Origin: Picosynechococcus sp. PCC 7117
Lineage (GTDB): Bacteria; Cyanobacteriota; Cyanobacteriia; Cyanobacteriales; MRBY01
Assembly (NCBI RefSeq): GCF_001693275.1
Contig: NZ_CP016482.1
Location: 1 to 64,000 of the forward strand
Reading direction: 5' to 3'
Length of the DNA stretch: 64,000 nucleotides
Under the pieces are notes generated by a model. It worked only from the letters and a program-made list of their open reading frames with translations. It was not told the DNA's origin and ran no database searches. This document shows positions 53,262 to 61,990 of this stretch, piece by piece. The stretch's first letter is position 1. Each line of letters opens with the position of its first letter. The translations under genes were made by a program, and so were the position numbers.

Positions 53262-54299
53262 GTGTTGATATCCATTAAAAAGTATTGCAAAATATTGGTT
53301 TTTTCTACATTTTTTGCTGGAGCAATTATTGCTTGTCAACCCGAAAATCAGCAGCAAAAAGTTGTCGTTTATATCTCTGTTGATCGCACCTATGCAGAAC
53401 CAATTTTGACGGAATTTACAGCGGCAACGGGCATTGATGTGTTGCCCGTCTATGACGTGGAAGCAACAAAAACCACGGGTTTAGCCCAGCGTCTCTTGCG
53501 GGAAAAGGAACGACCCCAGGCGGATGTGTTTTGGAGTGGAGAATTCGCCCAAACCTTACTGTTGCAAGAAGAGGGAGTTTTAGCACCCTATGAATCGCTA
53601 GTCGCTGCGGCGCTACCACCCCAGTACCGAGATCCCGAAGGTTATTGGACGGGAATGGGCGGACGGGCAAGGGTATTGCTGATTAATACGGATCGTTTAG
53701 CAATTGATGAAGCGCCCCAGTCTTTAACCGATCTCACCAGCGATCAATGGCCTGGGTCAGAAATGGCGATCGCCTATCCTTTTTTCGGCACCACAGCGAC
53801 CCATGCAGCCGCCCTCTATGCAGTTTGGGGGCCAGAGCCAGCCCGGGCGTTTTTTACTGATCTCCAACGCAAAAATGTCCAGGTCGTCGATGGAAATTCG
53901 GTGGTGCGGGATCTGGTGGTCGATGGTCAGGTGAGCATTGGCCTGACGGATACCGATGATGCCTGTAGCGCCGTGGCAAAGGGGGCACCGGTGGCCCTGG
54001 TATTTCCGGATCAGGGGCCTGGGGAGATGGGGACGTTTGTCTTGACGGGAACAGTGGCCGTAATTGCGGATGGGCCGAATCCTGACCAGGGGCAAGCACT
54101 GGTGGATTTTCTCGTCAGTCCAGAAACGGAACAACGGTTGATGGCCGTGGGGGGTAGCCAATTGCCTTTATATCCTGGAGTGGCGGTGTCCGGTTGTCTG
54201 ACAGGACAAAGTATCCAAGGAATGACGGTGGGTTTAGATGCCATTTATGGGCAGTTAGAACCGTCAAAGCAAGACCTGAGTGAAATTTTTATTCGCTAA
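53262..54299 (+). CDS. futA: Ferric-iron ABC transporter binding lipoprotein
   Basis: 345 residues, class of FutA/FbpA/IdiA. Lipoprotein signal ending AGAIIACQ (about residues 18-25). VVVYISVDRTYAEPILTEFT is the usual family start, with a Tyr likely to bind iron; ADVFWSGEFAQTLLLQEEGV and LVVDGQVSIGLTDTDDACSA follow. It binds Fe3+ in the periplasm for FutB/FutC. GTG 53262 is the start; there is no earlier ATG in frame, and no clear Fur box in the 200 bp upstream. Its stop overlaps the permease start (TAATG). Confidence 0.9.
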   Translation: MLISIKKYCKILVFSTFFAGAIIACQPENQQQKVVVYISVDRTYAEPILTEFTAATGIDVLPVYDVEATKTTGLAQRLLREKERPQADVFWSGEFAQTLLLQEEGVLAPYESLVAAALPPQYRDPEGYWTGMGGRARVLLINTDRLAIDEAPQSLTDLTSDQWPGSEMAIAYPFFGTTATHAAALYAVWGPEPARAFFTDLQRKNVQVVDGNSVVRDLVVDGQVSIGLTDTDDACSAVAKGAPVALVFPDQGPGEMGTFVLTGTVAVIADGPNPDQGQALVDFLVSPETEQRLMAVGGSQLPLYPGVAVSGCLTGQSIQGMTVGLDAIYGQLEPSKQDLSEIFIR

Positions 54300-55891
54300 T
54301 GAAAGGCGATCGCCACAGATTAAATCCATGGACAACCCTGGGGTTGGGGGGGTTTCTGATGATGGTCTTTGGGCCGCTGTTGAGCTTGATGGCCAGCGTG
54401 ATCGTTGAACTGGGCCAAGGGAATGGCGCTTGGTTATCTCTACTGGTGCCGACGGGGCGACGCTGGCAACTGTTAGGAAATAGTCTGCAATTGGCGATCG
54501 CCGTAGGGACAGTGAGCACGGTATTGGGGGGTCTGATTGCCTGTTACCTGTGGCAGACGGCCTGGGCTTGGCGCTGGCGGTGGGGGTTGTTGCCGCTCCT
54601 ATTTGTGCCGAGCTATATCCATTCCTTCGGTTGGTCAGCGTTGGGTCTGGGGTTGAATGGGGGTTTACGCAGCCTTGGTTTTGGGACAATCCCCCTCCAG
54701 GGATGGTGGAGTTGCGGTTGGGTGGAAGTGATGGCGTTTTTACCCTTGGCGGTGGGTTTGAGCTGGTTGGGTTTGGCGGCGGTGGGTCGAGAAGCAATTG
54801 AGGCGGCGCGGCTCCTGGTGCCGGATCTACAGGTGTTGGGACAAATTATTTTGTCCCTGGCGTTACCGAGTTTTGTGGCCAGTTTTGGCTTGATTTTTCT
54901 GTTGAGCTTAATGGACTATAGCCTCCCTTCCCTGTTTGGCATTGGCACCTATGCCCTAGAAATTTTCGCGGAATACAGCACCAGCAATGAACCAGCCCGG
55001 GCGTTTCTTTTAGCAGTACCCCTCTTGGCGATCGCCTGGGGGGTGATTTTGATCTTGCAACTGCCCCTCCAGCAAATGATGCAACTTTCACCCCAGGAAA
55101 ATCTCTGGGAAATTCCCCCCCGTTGGCCTTGGTGGTTCGTCTGGCTCCAGTACCTGGCCCTTGGTCTTTTTACCTTGCAAATTTTGGTGCCCCTCGTTAA
55201 TTTGCTGGTCGTAGCGGCCCAGGAATCCCAGTGGTTTCCCCCGATCCAAGCTGCTGCCGGGGAAATAACTTTTACCGTTGGCCTGGGTTTGACGGTGGCG
55301 ATCGCCGCTTTACCCCTAGCCTTGGCGATCGCCCAGCTTCTCAACCGTGATGACCGTTGGGGGAGAGTGACTTGGGGGCTAGTCATTTGGGCCTTGGCTT
55401 TACCCGCCCCCCTAGTGGGGATTGGCCTGATTGATCTGTGGAATCGCCCGCTTCCCCTGGAAATTTACGGCACACCATTGATGCCATTTTTAGCCCACCT
55501 CGCTCGCTTTACCCCCTTCGCCAGTTTGGTGCTCCTAGCGCAATTACAGCAATTGAACCAACCCCTCTGGGAGGCGACCCGCTTGGAAGTTGGCCCCCGG
55601 TGGCGGATTTGGCTCTGGTTGCGTTTACCACTGCTCCTACCGGGGTTGTTGGCGGCGGCGGGCCTGGTCTTTGCCCTCAGTGTCGGTGAATTGGGCGCGA
55701 CTTTGATCGTGATTCCCCCTGGATATTCCACCCTCACCCTCCGGATTTATAACTACTTGCATTACGGAGCGGCGGCATCGGTGGCGGTGTTATGTCTGGT
55801 GTTGGTGGCGATCGCCTTTGGGGTTGGTGGGCTGATGGCTTGGGGATTGCAGGGTTGGGGCACCATTTACCGAGGGGGAGATAGACCATGA
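54299..55891 (+). CDS. futB: Ferric-iron ABC transporter permease
   Basis: 530 residues with twelve predicted membrane helices in two halves, each with a permease EAA-type loop (REAIEAARLLVPDLQVLGQI; WEATRLEVGPRWRIWLWLRL). A double-domain permease is the norm for FbpB/FutB. It overlaps futA at TAATG and futC at ATGA. Confidence 0.92.
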   Translation: MKGDRHRLNPWTTLGLGGFLMMVFGPLLSLMASVIVELGQGNGAWLSLLVPTGRRWQLLGNSLQLAIAVGTVSTVLGGLIACYLWQTAWAWRWRWGLLPLLFVPSYIHSFGWSALGLGLNGGLRSLGFGTIPLQGWWSCGWVEVMAFLPLAVGLSWLGLAAVGREAIEAARLLVPDLQVLGQIILSLALPSFVASFGLIFLLSLMDYSLPSLFGIGTYALEIFAEYSTSNEPARAFLLAVPLLAIAWGVILILQLPLQQMMQLSPQENLWEIPPRWPWWFVWLQYLALGLFTLQILVPLVNLLVVAAQESQWFPPIQAAAGEITFTVGLGLTVAIAALPLALAIAQLLNRDDRWGRVTWGLVIWALALPAPLVGIGLIDLWNRPLPLEIYGTPLMPFLAHLARFTPFASLVLLAQLQQLNQPLWEATRLEVGPRWRIWLWLRLPLLLPGLLAAAGLVFALSVGELGATLIVIPPGYSTLTLRIYNYLHYGAAASVAVLCLVLVAIAFGVGGLMAWGLQGWGTIYRGGDRP

Positions 55892-56544
55892 TCCAAGTCG
55901 AAAATCTTAGTAAAACCTATCAAACAACTAAAATTCTGGATAATTTAGCTCTGACAGTGGAACCAGGGCAAACTGTGGCGATTTTAGGGCCATCCGGGAG
56001 CGGCAAAACCACCCTGTTACGCCTAATTGCTGGCCTTGAACAACCCGATGGCGGTACCATTTCCCTCGCCGGTCAGTTGGTCAGTTCTCCAACGCAAATC
56101 CTCGCTCCCCACCAACGGCACATTGGGTTTGTCTTTCAAACGCCGATTCTCTGGCCCCACATGACCATCTCCCAAAATATTGCCTTTGGTCTGGGCCACC
56201 TCACAGCCCCGGTGAAAAAACAACGCATTCAACAACTCCTCGAACGGTTGGCGATCGCCCCCTTGGCCCACCGTTATCCCTACCAACTTTCCGGGGGGGA
56301 GGCGAAACGGGCTTCCTTGGCCAGGGTTTTAGCACCCCATCCCCCCTATGTCCTTTTCGATGAACCCCTGACGAACTTGGATATTGCCCTTAAACAGACT
56401 CTGCTCTATTACATCCGCGAATATCTTGAGCTAACTGCTGCCTGTGCCCTTTATGTCACCCATAACCCGACCGAAGCCCAATATCTCAGCGAGAAAATTT
56501 TCTGGCTAAAGGAAGGAAAGCTGCAATCCGATGAAATCCCCTGA
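55888..56544 (+). CDS. futC: Ferric-iron ABC transporter ATPase, short form
   Basis: 218 residues. Walker A GPSGSGKTT, signature LSGGEAKRASLA, Walker B YVLFDEPLTNLD, switch His YVTHNPTEAQ. It ends soon after, lacking the C-terminal regulatory domain of about 130 residues seen in most FbpC/FutC, so feedback by that domain is lost. The stop lies 14 bp inside the next gene, which starts at 56531 in another frame, so translation is coupled. Confidence 0.91.
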   Translation: MIQVENLSKTYQTTKILDNLALTVEPGQTVAILGPSGSGKTTLLRLIAGLEQPDGGTISLAGQLVSSPTQILAPHQRHIGFVFQTPILWPHMTISQNIAFGLGHLTAPVKKQRIQQLLERLAIAPLAHRYPYQLSGGEAKRASLARVLAPHPPYVLFDEPLTNLDIALKQTLLYYIREYLELTAACALYVTHNPTEAQYLSEKIFWLKEGKLQSDEIP

Positions 56545-57583
56545 ACCATACAGCTTAAAACTCTGGAAATACCTGCTTTTTGGCGCAATTGTCAGCACCT
56601 TGGGCCTATTTATCTGGGAGCTTTTGTCTCTCTTTCAAAGCTGGCAGGGACAACCCAAACAACCAGGCTGGGAAATTATTCGTCCTCCCCAGGAAGTTTC
56701 TGCGCTTGTTATTCAAGGTGATCATCTCTGGGCCGGGGGTCAGGCAGGGGTCTTTCAAACTGCTTTACAACCTCCCCATACCGTTGAACCCCTCCAATGC
56801 GATCGCCCGTTGCAATTCGTCCGTGCCCTAGCCATCGATCCCGACGGTGTGCTCTGGATTGGCCATGGCAACGGTTTAAATTATGTCGATGCCCAAGGAT
56901 GCCACCCCTATCAATCCGATGAGCCGTTTTTTCAGGGTCAAATTAATGCCCTCTATGTGGATCGGGCGGGTCAGCTTTGGGTCGGCACCTGGGAGGGAGC
57001 AGCCGTCAAGGAAAATAATGATTGGCGCTTTTTAACCCCGGCGGATGGACTACCGGATCGGATGGTAAATGTCATCCATCAAGATGCCGAGGGGGGAATG
57101 TGGTTTGGCTCGGCGGTGGCTCCTAAAGGCGGGTTAAGCCACTGTATTAAGAAATCCTGCCAACTTTTTTCGACGGCCAATGGGCTGGCCCATAATAACA
57201 TTACAAGCCTATTTAGCGATGATACAGGGCATCTCTGGGTAGGCATGGGCCTTTTTGATCGTGGTGGCCTCGCTCGCCTGGAACGACGCACGACTGGCTG
57301 GGCGATCGCCCAAATTTTCACCAAAGCAGATGGCCTTGCTGGAGAAAAAGTCCGCTCCATCTACCAAGATCAAACCGGGGTGCTGTGGTTTGGCTCTGAA
57401 TATGACGGTTTAGCTCGCTTAGATTCCCAGGGACGATGGCTCATTCTCACGGAAGCCGATGGTCTGGCGGATCAGGAGGTAAAGGCAATGGTACAGGATC
57501 GATTTGGTAATCTCTGGCTCGGTACCCGTAACGGCATTACGCGACTCGATGCCCAATATTTACGCAATTTAGAGGAGCAATAA
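56531..57583 (+). CDS. Membrane-anchored beta-propeller (two-component regulator propeller repeat) protein
   Basis: 350 residues. One N-terminal membrane helix (about 12-36, YLLFGAIVSTLGLFIWELLS) and a propeller made of repeats of the type VRALAIDPDGVLWIGHGNGL, INALYVDRAGQLWVGTWEGA, ITSLFSDDTGHLWVGMG, VRSIYQDQTGVLWFGSEYDG and VKAMVQDRFGNLWLGTRNGI, spaced about 40-45 residues. These Reg_prop repeats normally form the periplasmic sensor of hybrid kinases; here there is no kinase, only the anchor. Translation is coupled to futC (14-bp overlap). It may sense or scaffold in the periplasm. Two bases separate it from the next gene. Confidence 0.86.
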   Translation: MKSPEPYSLKLWKYLLFGAIVSTLGLFIWELLSLFQSWQGQPKQPGWEIIRPPQEVSALVIQGDHLWAGGQAGVFQTALQPPHTVEPLQCDRPLQFVRALAIDPDGVLWIGHGNGLNYVDAQGCHPYQSDEPFFQGQINALYVDRAGQLWVGTWEGAAVKENNDWRFLTPADGLPDRMVNVIHQDAEGGMWFGSAVAPKGGLSHCIKKSCQLFSTANGLAHNNITSLFSDDTGHLWVGMGLFDRGGLARLERRTTGWAIAQIFTKADGLAGEKVRSIYQDQTGVLWFGSEYDGLARLDSQGRWLILTEADGLADQEVKAMVQDRFGNLWLGTRNGITRLDAQYLRNLEEQ

Positions 57584-57585
57584 CC

Positions 57586-59943
57586 ATGGCGGCTTCTTCT
57601 AATGGGCAAAGCCAACAGGCACCGAAAACTCTGGTGCAATTACTGGGCTGGCTTTTAAAGGCTTTTCTGCAAGCATTACCCCGCCAAATCGTGGTTGGGG
57701 TTATCGTCGGTGGTGTGATGTGGCTGGTGCATACTTTCCTATTGGTTGGTGTGAACGAAGGGTTTAATCCGACCACAAATCCTTGGCTCGGTTCCGTCTT
57801 GGTGATCTCGGATCAGCTTGTACCCGGCACATTATTTTGGCTATTTAGTGGCATTTTGGTGGGTCACCTATTTCGAGGCACCCTGGGTAACTATCTCCAG
57901 GGGATCGGTCAACTGCCGCAAATCTGCGTGGATGTTGGCCAACAAGCGAGTCAATTTCAAAGTCCTTTCCCCTGGGTGGGTCTGGCGGTGGCGATCGCCT
58001 TTAGTACCTTTTTAGGGAATCTGCTGGTGAGCATCCAAATCGCTCTATTTGCCCTGGCCGCCGTTTGTGAACCCCAACATCTCCTGCGCCTTGCGGCCCA
58101 GTTGGGCTGGCAAGATGCCCATCGTCTATTTCGCCATCAATCTCCCCCAGCTTTATCCCAGGTCACGTTACAAACCCTCCTAGCTGGCCTCATGGTGGGC
58201 TATCTCATTGCGGCCATTTGCTTCTGGTTTTTTGGCGGCATTCCCCAATTACTTTTTCTCGGGGCGATCGCCATTGCTCTTGTTCTCATTTTTAGAAACA
58301 ATCAACCGCCATCGACCCAGACTTTAATACTGCTATCGCTCAGTTTGGTAGGGTTTTACGTCGCCCATGGCATTCCTGTCCTCGCCGATGACTGTGGTTG
58401 GCAAGAAGCAGGTGGTAGCCTAGATCGCTGGTTAGCTAGTGGCCCCTGCGTTATCACAACAGCGACCCTTGGTTTTCCTGCTGCGGGCGGTTTCTGGACA
58501 GGCTGGATTTTAGGGAATTTGCCTTCAATTCCCACAGTTATCTATGGCACTGGCACGCCGGATGATCCTTTTTGCGATTACCCTGATGCCAATAATCCCC
58601 CCTGGAAACAAGGCATCTACGGTACGGGGACAAAAGAAGATCCTTTCCGCGATTATCCTGATGTGAATAATCCACCGCAAACCCCAGGTATCTACGGCAG
58701 TGGCACACCCGATGATCCCTATCGTGATTATCCTGATGCCAATAATCCACCGTGGCAAAAGGGTATCTACGGCACTGGTACAAAAGAAGATCCTTTCCGC
58801 GATTATCCCGACGCGAAGAATCCACCATGGCAACAAAACATTACTGGAAGCGGTACGAGAAATGATCCCGTTCGCAATGTGAACATCCCACCTGGACAGA
58901 ATTTTCCAGCTTCACCGGGCCAAGGGCCAGGCGTACCGAAGCAACCTGGGATGCCAAATGCACCTTTTTATAATCCTAATAGTTGGGTTCCTGTAAATCC
59001 GGATGCACCTTTTGACCCACGGGTAAATCAATGGATTGGGTCGCGGGAAGTATATTCCAATGATTGGGAAGTAACGCCCGATGGAAAATTTGTCACCCTT
59101 AAAGATAATCCGCTATTTGTCATTCCGATTTCTCAAATTACGGGAGATTCTGGGGATGATTGGGCGACGATTTTTAGTACCCCAGTTCCAAGCGCAGATC
59201 ATGATCAATATGTTGAAGGTATTGTTGATACGGCTTTGATCATTGATAGTCTTGAGGCGTTAACGGGTGATTCTGAGATCCGCCCATTGACAAGATCGGG
59301 CTGGAACCAGCTTTCTGATGCGGACAAACAGCAAACCCTACAATACATTGCGAATTTATGTGGCCATAAATTGGGAGTAGGGCCGGTACAGGTCGATTTC
59401 GGTTCTGGCCTAAAGGATGCTAATGGCAATATGGTTCATGCCCACTTCGATCCAAATACAGGGCGAGTTGTGTTTAACACTGACTCATACATGTATAAAA
59501 ATCCTCAACAGGCGATCGCCACCATTGGCCATGAGGTGAAGCACGCTCAACAATGGGATCCGAATAACCCCATGGAAAACCCCACGGCCCGCCACGCCGC
59601 GACGACGAATGCCCAAAAATATACAGGCTCAGACACCGATCCAGTGATTTATGCGGGTCAATATAACGAAAATGATGCTGAATCCTTTGGTAACCGTTTG
59701 GGCAATGCCCTGAGTAAAGAAGCCTACAAGAAAGAGTTAGCCAGCATTAAAGATGTCTGGGATCAACTGAAGGGAGGCGCAGAACAGGCACCAAAAAATC
59801 AACCACCAAAATCCTGGGTACGGGAGAAAACGCTCATGGATTTTGTCAGTAAGGCAAATCCCCAGCAACGGCAGCAAATCTATAACCTTGTTAAATCCGG
59901 TGCTTTAAAAGTTAAAGATGATTGGGGGCGAGAGGTATGGTAA
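57586..59943 (+). CDS. Multi-pass membrane protein with 25-residue repeats and a HEVKH zincin domain
   Basis: 785 residues in three parts. Residues 1-315: six or seven membrane helices. Residues 319-430: five tandem 25-residue units like IYGTGTPDDPFCDYPDANNP, the last degenerate. Residues 430-785: a soluble domain with ATIGHEVKHAQQW, an HExxH zinc motif at His649-His653, followed by NDAESFGNR, where a Glu could be the third ligand as in DUF4157-type zincins of polymorphic toxins and phage-tail-like systems. Function unknown: a membrane-tethered protease or effector. It overlaps the next gene by seven bases and follows the propeller gene by two, in one run with futABC. Confidence 0.82.
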   Translation: MAASSNGQSQQAPKTLVQLLGWLLKAFLQALPRQIVVGVIVGGVMWLVHTFLLVGVNEGFNPTTNPWLGSVLVISDQLVPGTLFWLFSGILVGHLFRGTLGNYLQGIGQLPQICVDVGQQASQFQSPFPWVGLAVAIAFSTFLGNLLVSIQIALFALAAVCEPQHLLRLAAQLGWQDAHRLFRHQSPPALSQVTLQTLLAGLMVGYLIAAICFWFFGGIPQLLFLGAIAIALVLIFRNNQPPSTQTLILLSLSLVGFYVAHGIPVLADDCGWQEAGGSLDRWLASGPCVITTATLGFPAAGGFWTGWILGNLPSIPTVIYGTGTPDDPFCDYPDANNPPWKQGIYGTGTKEDPFRDYPDVNNPPQTPGIYGSGTPDDPYRDYPDANNPPWQKGIYGTGTKEDPFRDYPDAKNPPWQQNITGSGTRNDPVRNVNIPPGQNFPASPGQGPGVPKQPGMPNAPFYNPNSWVPVNPDAPFDPRVNQWIGSREVYSNDWEVTPDGKFVTLKDNPLFVIPISQITGDSGDDWATIFSTPVPSADHDQYVEGIVDTALIIDSLEALTGDSEIRPLTRSGWNQLSDADKQQTLQYIANLCGHKLGVGPVQVDFGSGLKDANGNMVHAHFDPNTGRVVFNTDSYMYKNPQQAIATIGHEVKHAQQWDPNNPMENPTARHAATTNAQKYTGSDTDPVIYAGQYNENDAESFGNRLGNALSKEAYKKELASIKDVWDQLKGGAEQAPKNQPPKSWVREKTLMDFVSKANPQQRQQIYNLVKSGALKVKDDWGREVW
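58540..58889 (+). repeat. Five tandem 75-bp coding repeats
   Basis: Units start at 58540, 58615, 58690, 58765 and 58840, each 75 bp and encoding 25 residues (ITGSGTRNDP is the decayed last). The first four share GTGTxxDPFxDYPDANNPPW with alternating PDD and KED variants, so units 1 and 3, and 2 and 4, are more alike, a hint of duplication by pairs. Confidence 0.9.
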
Positions 59944-60725
59944 CGCCACAAGAACATCCGTTATTACCCTTAGCAACGGCGATCGCCAATTTAGGCTATC
60001 AACCAACGTCGTTACTCTGGAATGCAACCCAACGCATGGCCCAGGTACCGGGTTTAGCCCAGGATCTCTTGGCCTATGTAAAAGCAGGTTCACCGCCTCC
60101 AGATTTTTCCCAGCAACAACCCGCCATCTTATTTAAGCCTTTACCAGGCGGCTATAGTGTTGCAACTTTAATTCGGGATTATCAGTTTCAGGCCATTGGT
60201 GCTTTTTTGATCGCTGTAGAACTCAGTCTGCGGCCCGACCAAGGGAAAGCTTTGTTAAATTATTTTCTTCACCTGGGTTATTGGCGTACAAATACCGATG
60301 GTTCAAGGGATTTGATCTTTCCCCCGCTCACAGAACAACTGCCCCAATGTCCCCAATGCCGTAGCCGCTGGTTTGAAGATCTGCCCCGATGCCCAAGCTG
60401 TGGCCTTGTGCGTCGTCATGTCACCGTTGAGGATGGCCCCTTACCCTTGGAGGAATTGGCGACAATGGCGCGAACTCAATCTATTGATCAAAAAGTTCCA
60501 GCGGCGATCGCCCCTAACCATCCCATTCCCCCGACGAGCGTAAATCGACGCTGTGACCAATGTCATCATCCTTTATCCCAAAACAGTCATTTTTGTCCCC
60601 ATTGTGGTGCCGTTGTTGCGGTGGCTGCTGCACCTATTGAGCATTCTGCAGCTTGTCCGAAATGTGGCCATCTAGCCCGCCCTGGTGCAAAATTCTGTAG
60701 TCATTGCGGTCTGAATTTAAACTAA
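59937..60725 (+). CDS. Zinc-ribbon protein
   Basis: 262 residues with about 140 N-terminal residues of unknown fold, then three zinc ribbons: CPQCRSRWFEDLPRCPSCG (about 139-157), CDQCHHPLSQNSHFCPHCG and CPKCGHLARPGAKFCSHCG. No membrane helix is evident. Start ATG 59937 (MVTPQEH) has GAGAGG six bases upstream and overlaps the zincin gene's stop; an ATG 15 bp upstream is possible. Last gene of the futABC run. Proteins with paired ribbons bind nucleic acid or partner proteins; the partner here may be the zincin. Confidence 0.83.
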   Translation: MVTPQEHPLLPLATAIANLGYQPTSLLWNATQRMAQVPGLAQDLLAYVKAGSPPPDFSQQQPAILFKPLPGGYSVATLIRDYQFQAIGAFLIAVELSLRPDQGKALLNYFLHLGYWRTNTDGSRDLIFPPLTEQLPQCPQCRSRWFEDLPRCPSCGLVRRHVTVEDGPLPLEELATMARTQSIDQKVPAAIAPNHPIPPTSVNRRCDQCHHPLSQNSHFCPHCGAVVAVAAAPIEHSAACPKCGHLARPGAKFCSHCGLNLN

Positions 60726-60900
60726 CTCTTGTCTCTGCCTATCCCTGGGACTCATCTCCCAACGATAGAGGGTGAAAATCCTCTCATCTATCATTCATTA
60801 CAATTCATTATTACTTCTTAAGTACTGTCGTATTGTTAAAGATGGAGTCTCTATTTTTTTAGACGACTCTTAAGTAAAGAAAATCTGGAGAAAAATTATT

Positions 60901-61059
60901 GTGGATACCGCAGTTCGTAAGGTGAAAGGTCAATGCCGTTGTGGACAGGTGAAATTTGAGGTCACGTCAGAACCATTGATTACAATGGCTTGTCATTGTG
61001 TGGGGTGTCAGAAAATAACTGCAAGTGCATTATTTCCAAACGCTACTTTTTTACTTTAG
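60901..61059 (+). pseudogene. GFA-family (CENP-V/GFA domain) gene remnant
   Basis: From GTG 60901, preceded by GGAGAAAA, 52 residues read [20 protein letters not shown] then [18 protein letters not shown], the zinc-binding half of a GFA (glutathione-dependent formaldehyde-activating-like) domain. TAG at 61057-61059 ends it. The normal protein is over 120 residues, so the second half has been lost. The remaining gap 60726-61241 has no gene. Confidence 0.72.
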
Positions 61060-61241
61060 ACACAAAAATCTCTGAAAAGCATAGCAAGACAATGATTTAC
61101 CGATGAGGCGATCGCCATGTTGCATCACGAAAGTCTGCGGTAATATCCTGATAAGCCTGGTTTGTTGTGTGGCAGGTGCGGCATACCCCCTAGTTCAACC
61201 ATAAAAACCAAAAAGTAAAGCCCACGGAGAGGAAATATGTC

Positions 61242-61973
61242 ATGGCAGACCAAACATTTAAGACGTCGCCACAAATCTACGCGCGGGCAGTGGGAGTGTT
61301 GTATCTGATCATTATCGTCCTCGGACTTTTTAGCGAAATATTCGTGCGATCGCCACTTATTGCTCCAGGAGATGCAGCGACGACTACCAGCAACATTATG
61401 GCAGCAGAGCCGCTTTTCCGGGTTGGATTTCTAGCCGACTCAATCATGTGCCTGAGTGATGTGGCCGTGGCTGTATTACTGTTCGTACTTCTGCAGCCAG
61501 TTAATAAAATAATTGCTCTGATTGCCCTATGTTTCCGCGTGACCCAGACAGCAGTAATTGCCCTTAGTCTCCTCAACTATTACGCAGCCATACTTCTTTT
61601 GAAAGGTTCAAATTATACTGCGGCATTCGATATCGCTCAACTCAATTCACTTTCATCACTATTTCTTGATCTTCATAGCTATGGGTATGATCTCGGCCTG
61701 ATTTTGTTTGGGGTTCATTGTCTCGTCCTCGGTTACTTAATTGCCAAGTCGCTATATATGCCCAGGGTGCTTGGATACTTAGTCATGGCTGCGGGTGTTA
61801 CTTATTTGATCGGGAGTTATACACGGTTTTTGTTTCCGGACTTCGTCGAAGCTATCGCGCCAATTTATCTGGTGACGATTATTTCAGAACTCTCCCTATG
61901 TCTATGGTTGCTGATTAAGGGAGTGAATCCAGAACAGTGGCAAGAAAAGGCAGAAAGTGTTGGTTTGCTATAA
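61242..61973 (+). CDS. DUF4386 membrane protein
   Basis: 243 residues with about six membrane helices. It starts MADQTFKTSPQIYARAVGVL, the usual DUF4386 opening, and has LHSYGYDLGLILFGVHCLVL, another family landmark. Function unknown. GAGAGG is near 61229. It precedes an AraC-family gene by 17 bp and both are probably transcribed with the NmrA-like gene. The group resembles proteobacterial neighbourhoods rather than the cyanobacterial iron genes, though a HIP1 site occurs near 61348. Confidence 0.8.
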   Translation: MADQTFKTSPQIYARAVGVLYLIIIVLGLFSEIFVRSPLIAPGDAATTTSNIMAAEPLFRVGFLADSIMCLSDVAVAVLLFVLLQPVNKIIALIALCFRVTQTAVIALSLLNYYAAILLLKGSNYTAAFDIAQLNSLSSLFLDLHSYGYDLGLILFGVHCLVLGYLIAKSLYMPRVLGYLVMAAGVTYLIGSYTRFLFPDFVEAIAPIYLVTIISELSLCLWLLIKGVNPEQWQEKAESVGLL

Positions 61974-61990
61974 AAAAATATATTTTTTGA

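Noticed and set aside
54264-54797. 177-residue minus-strand frame inside futB
   Set aside because: Pro/Ser/Arg-rich shadow of a membrane-protein gene.
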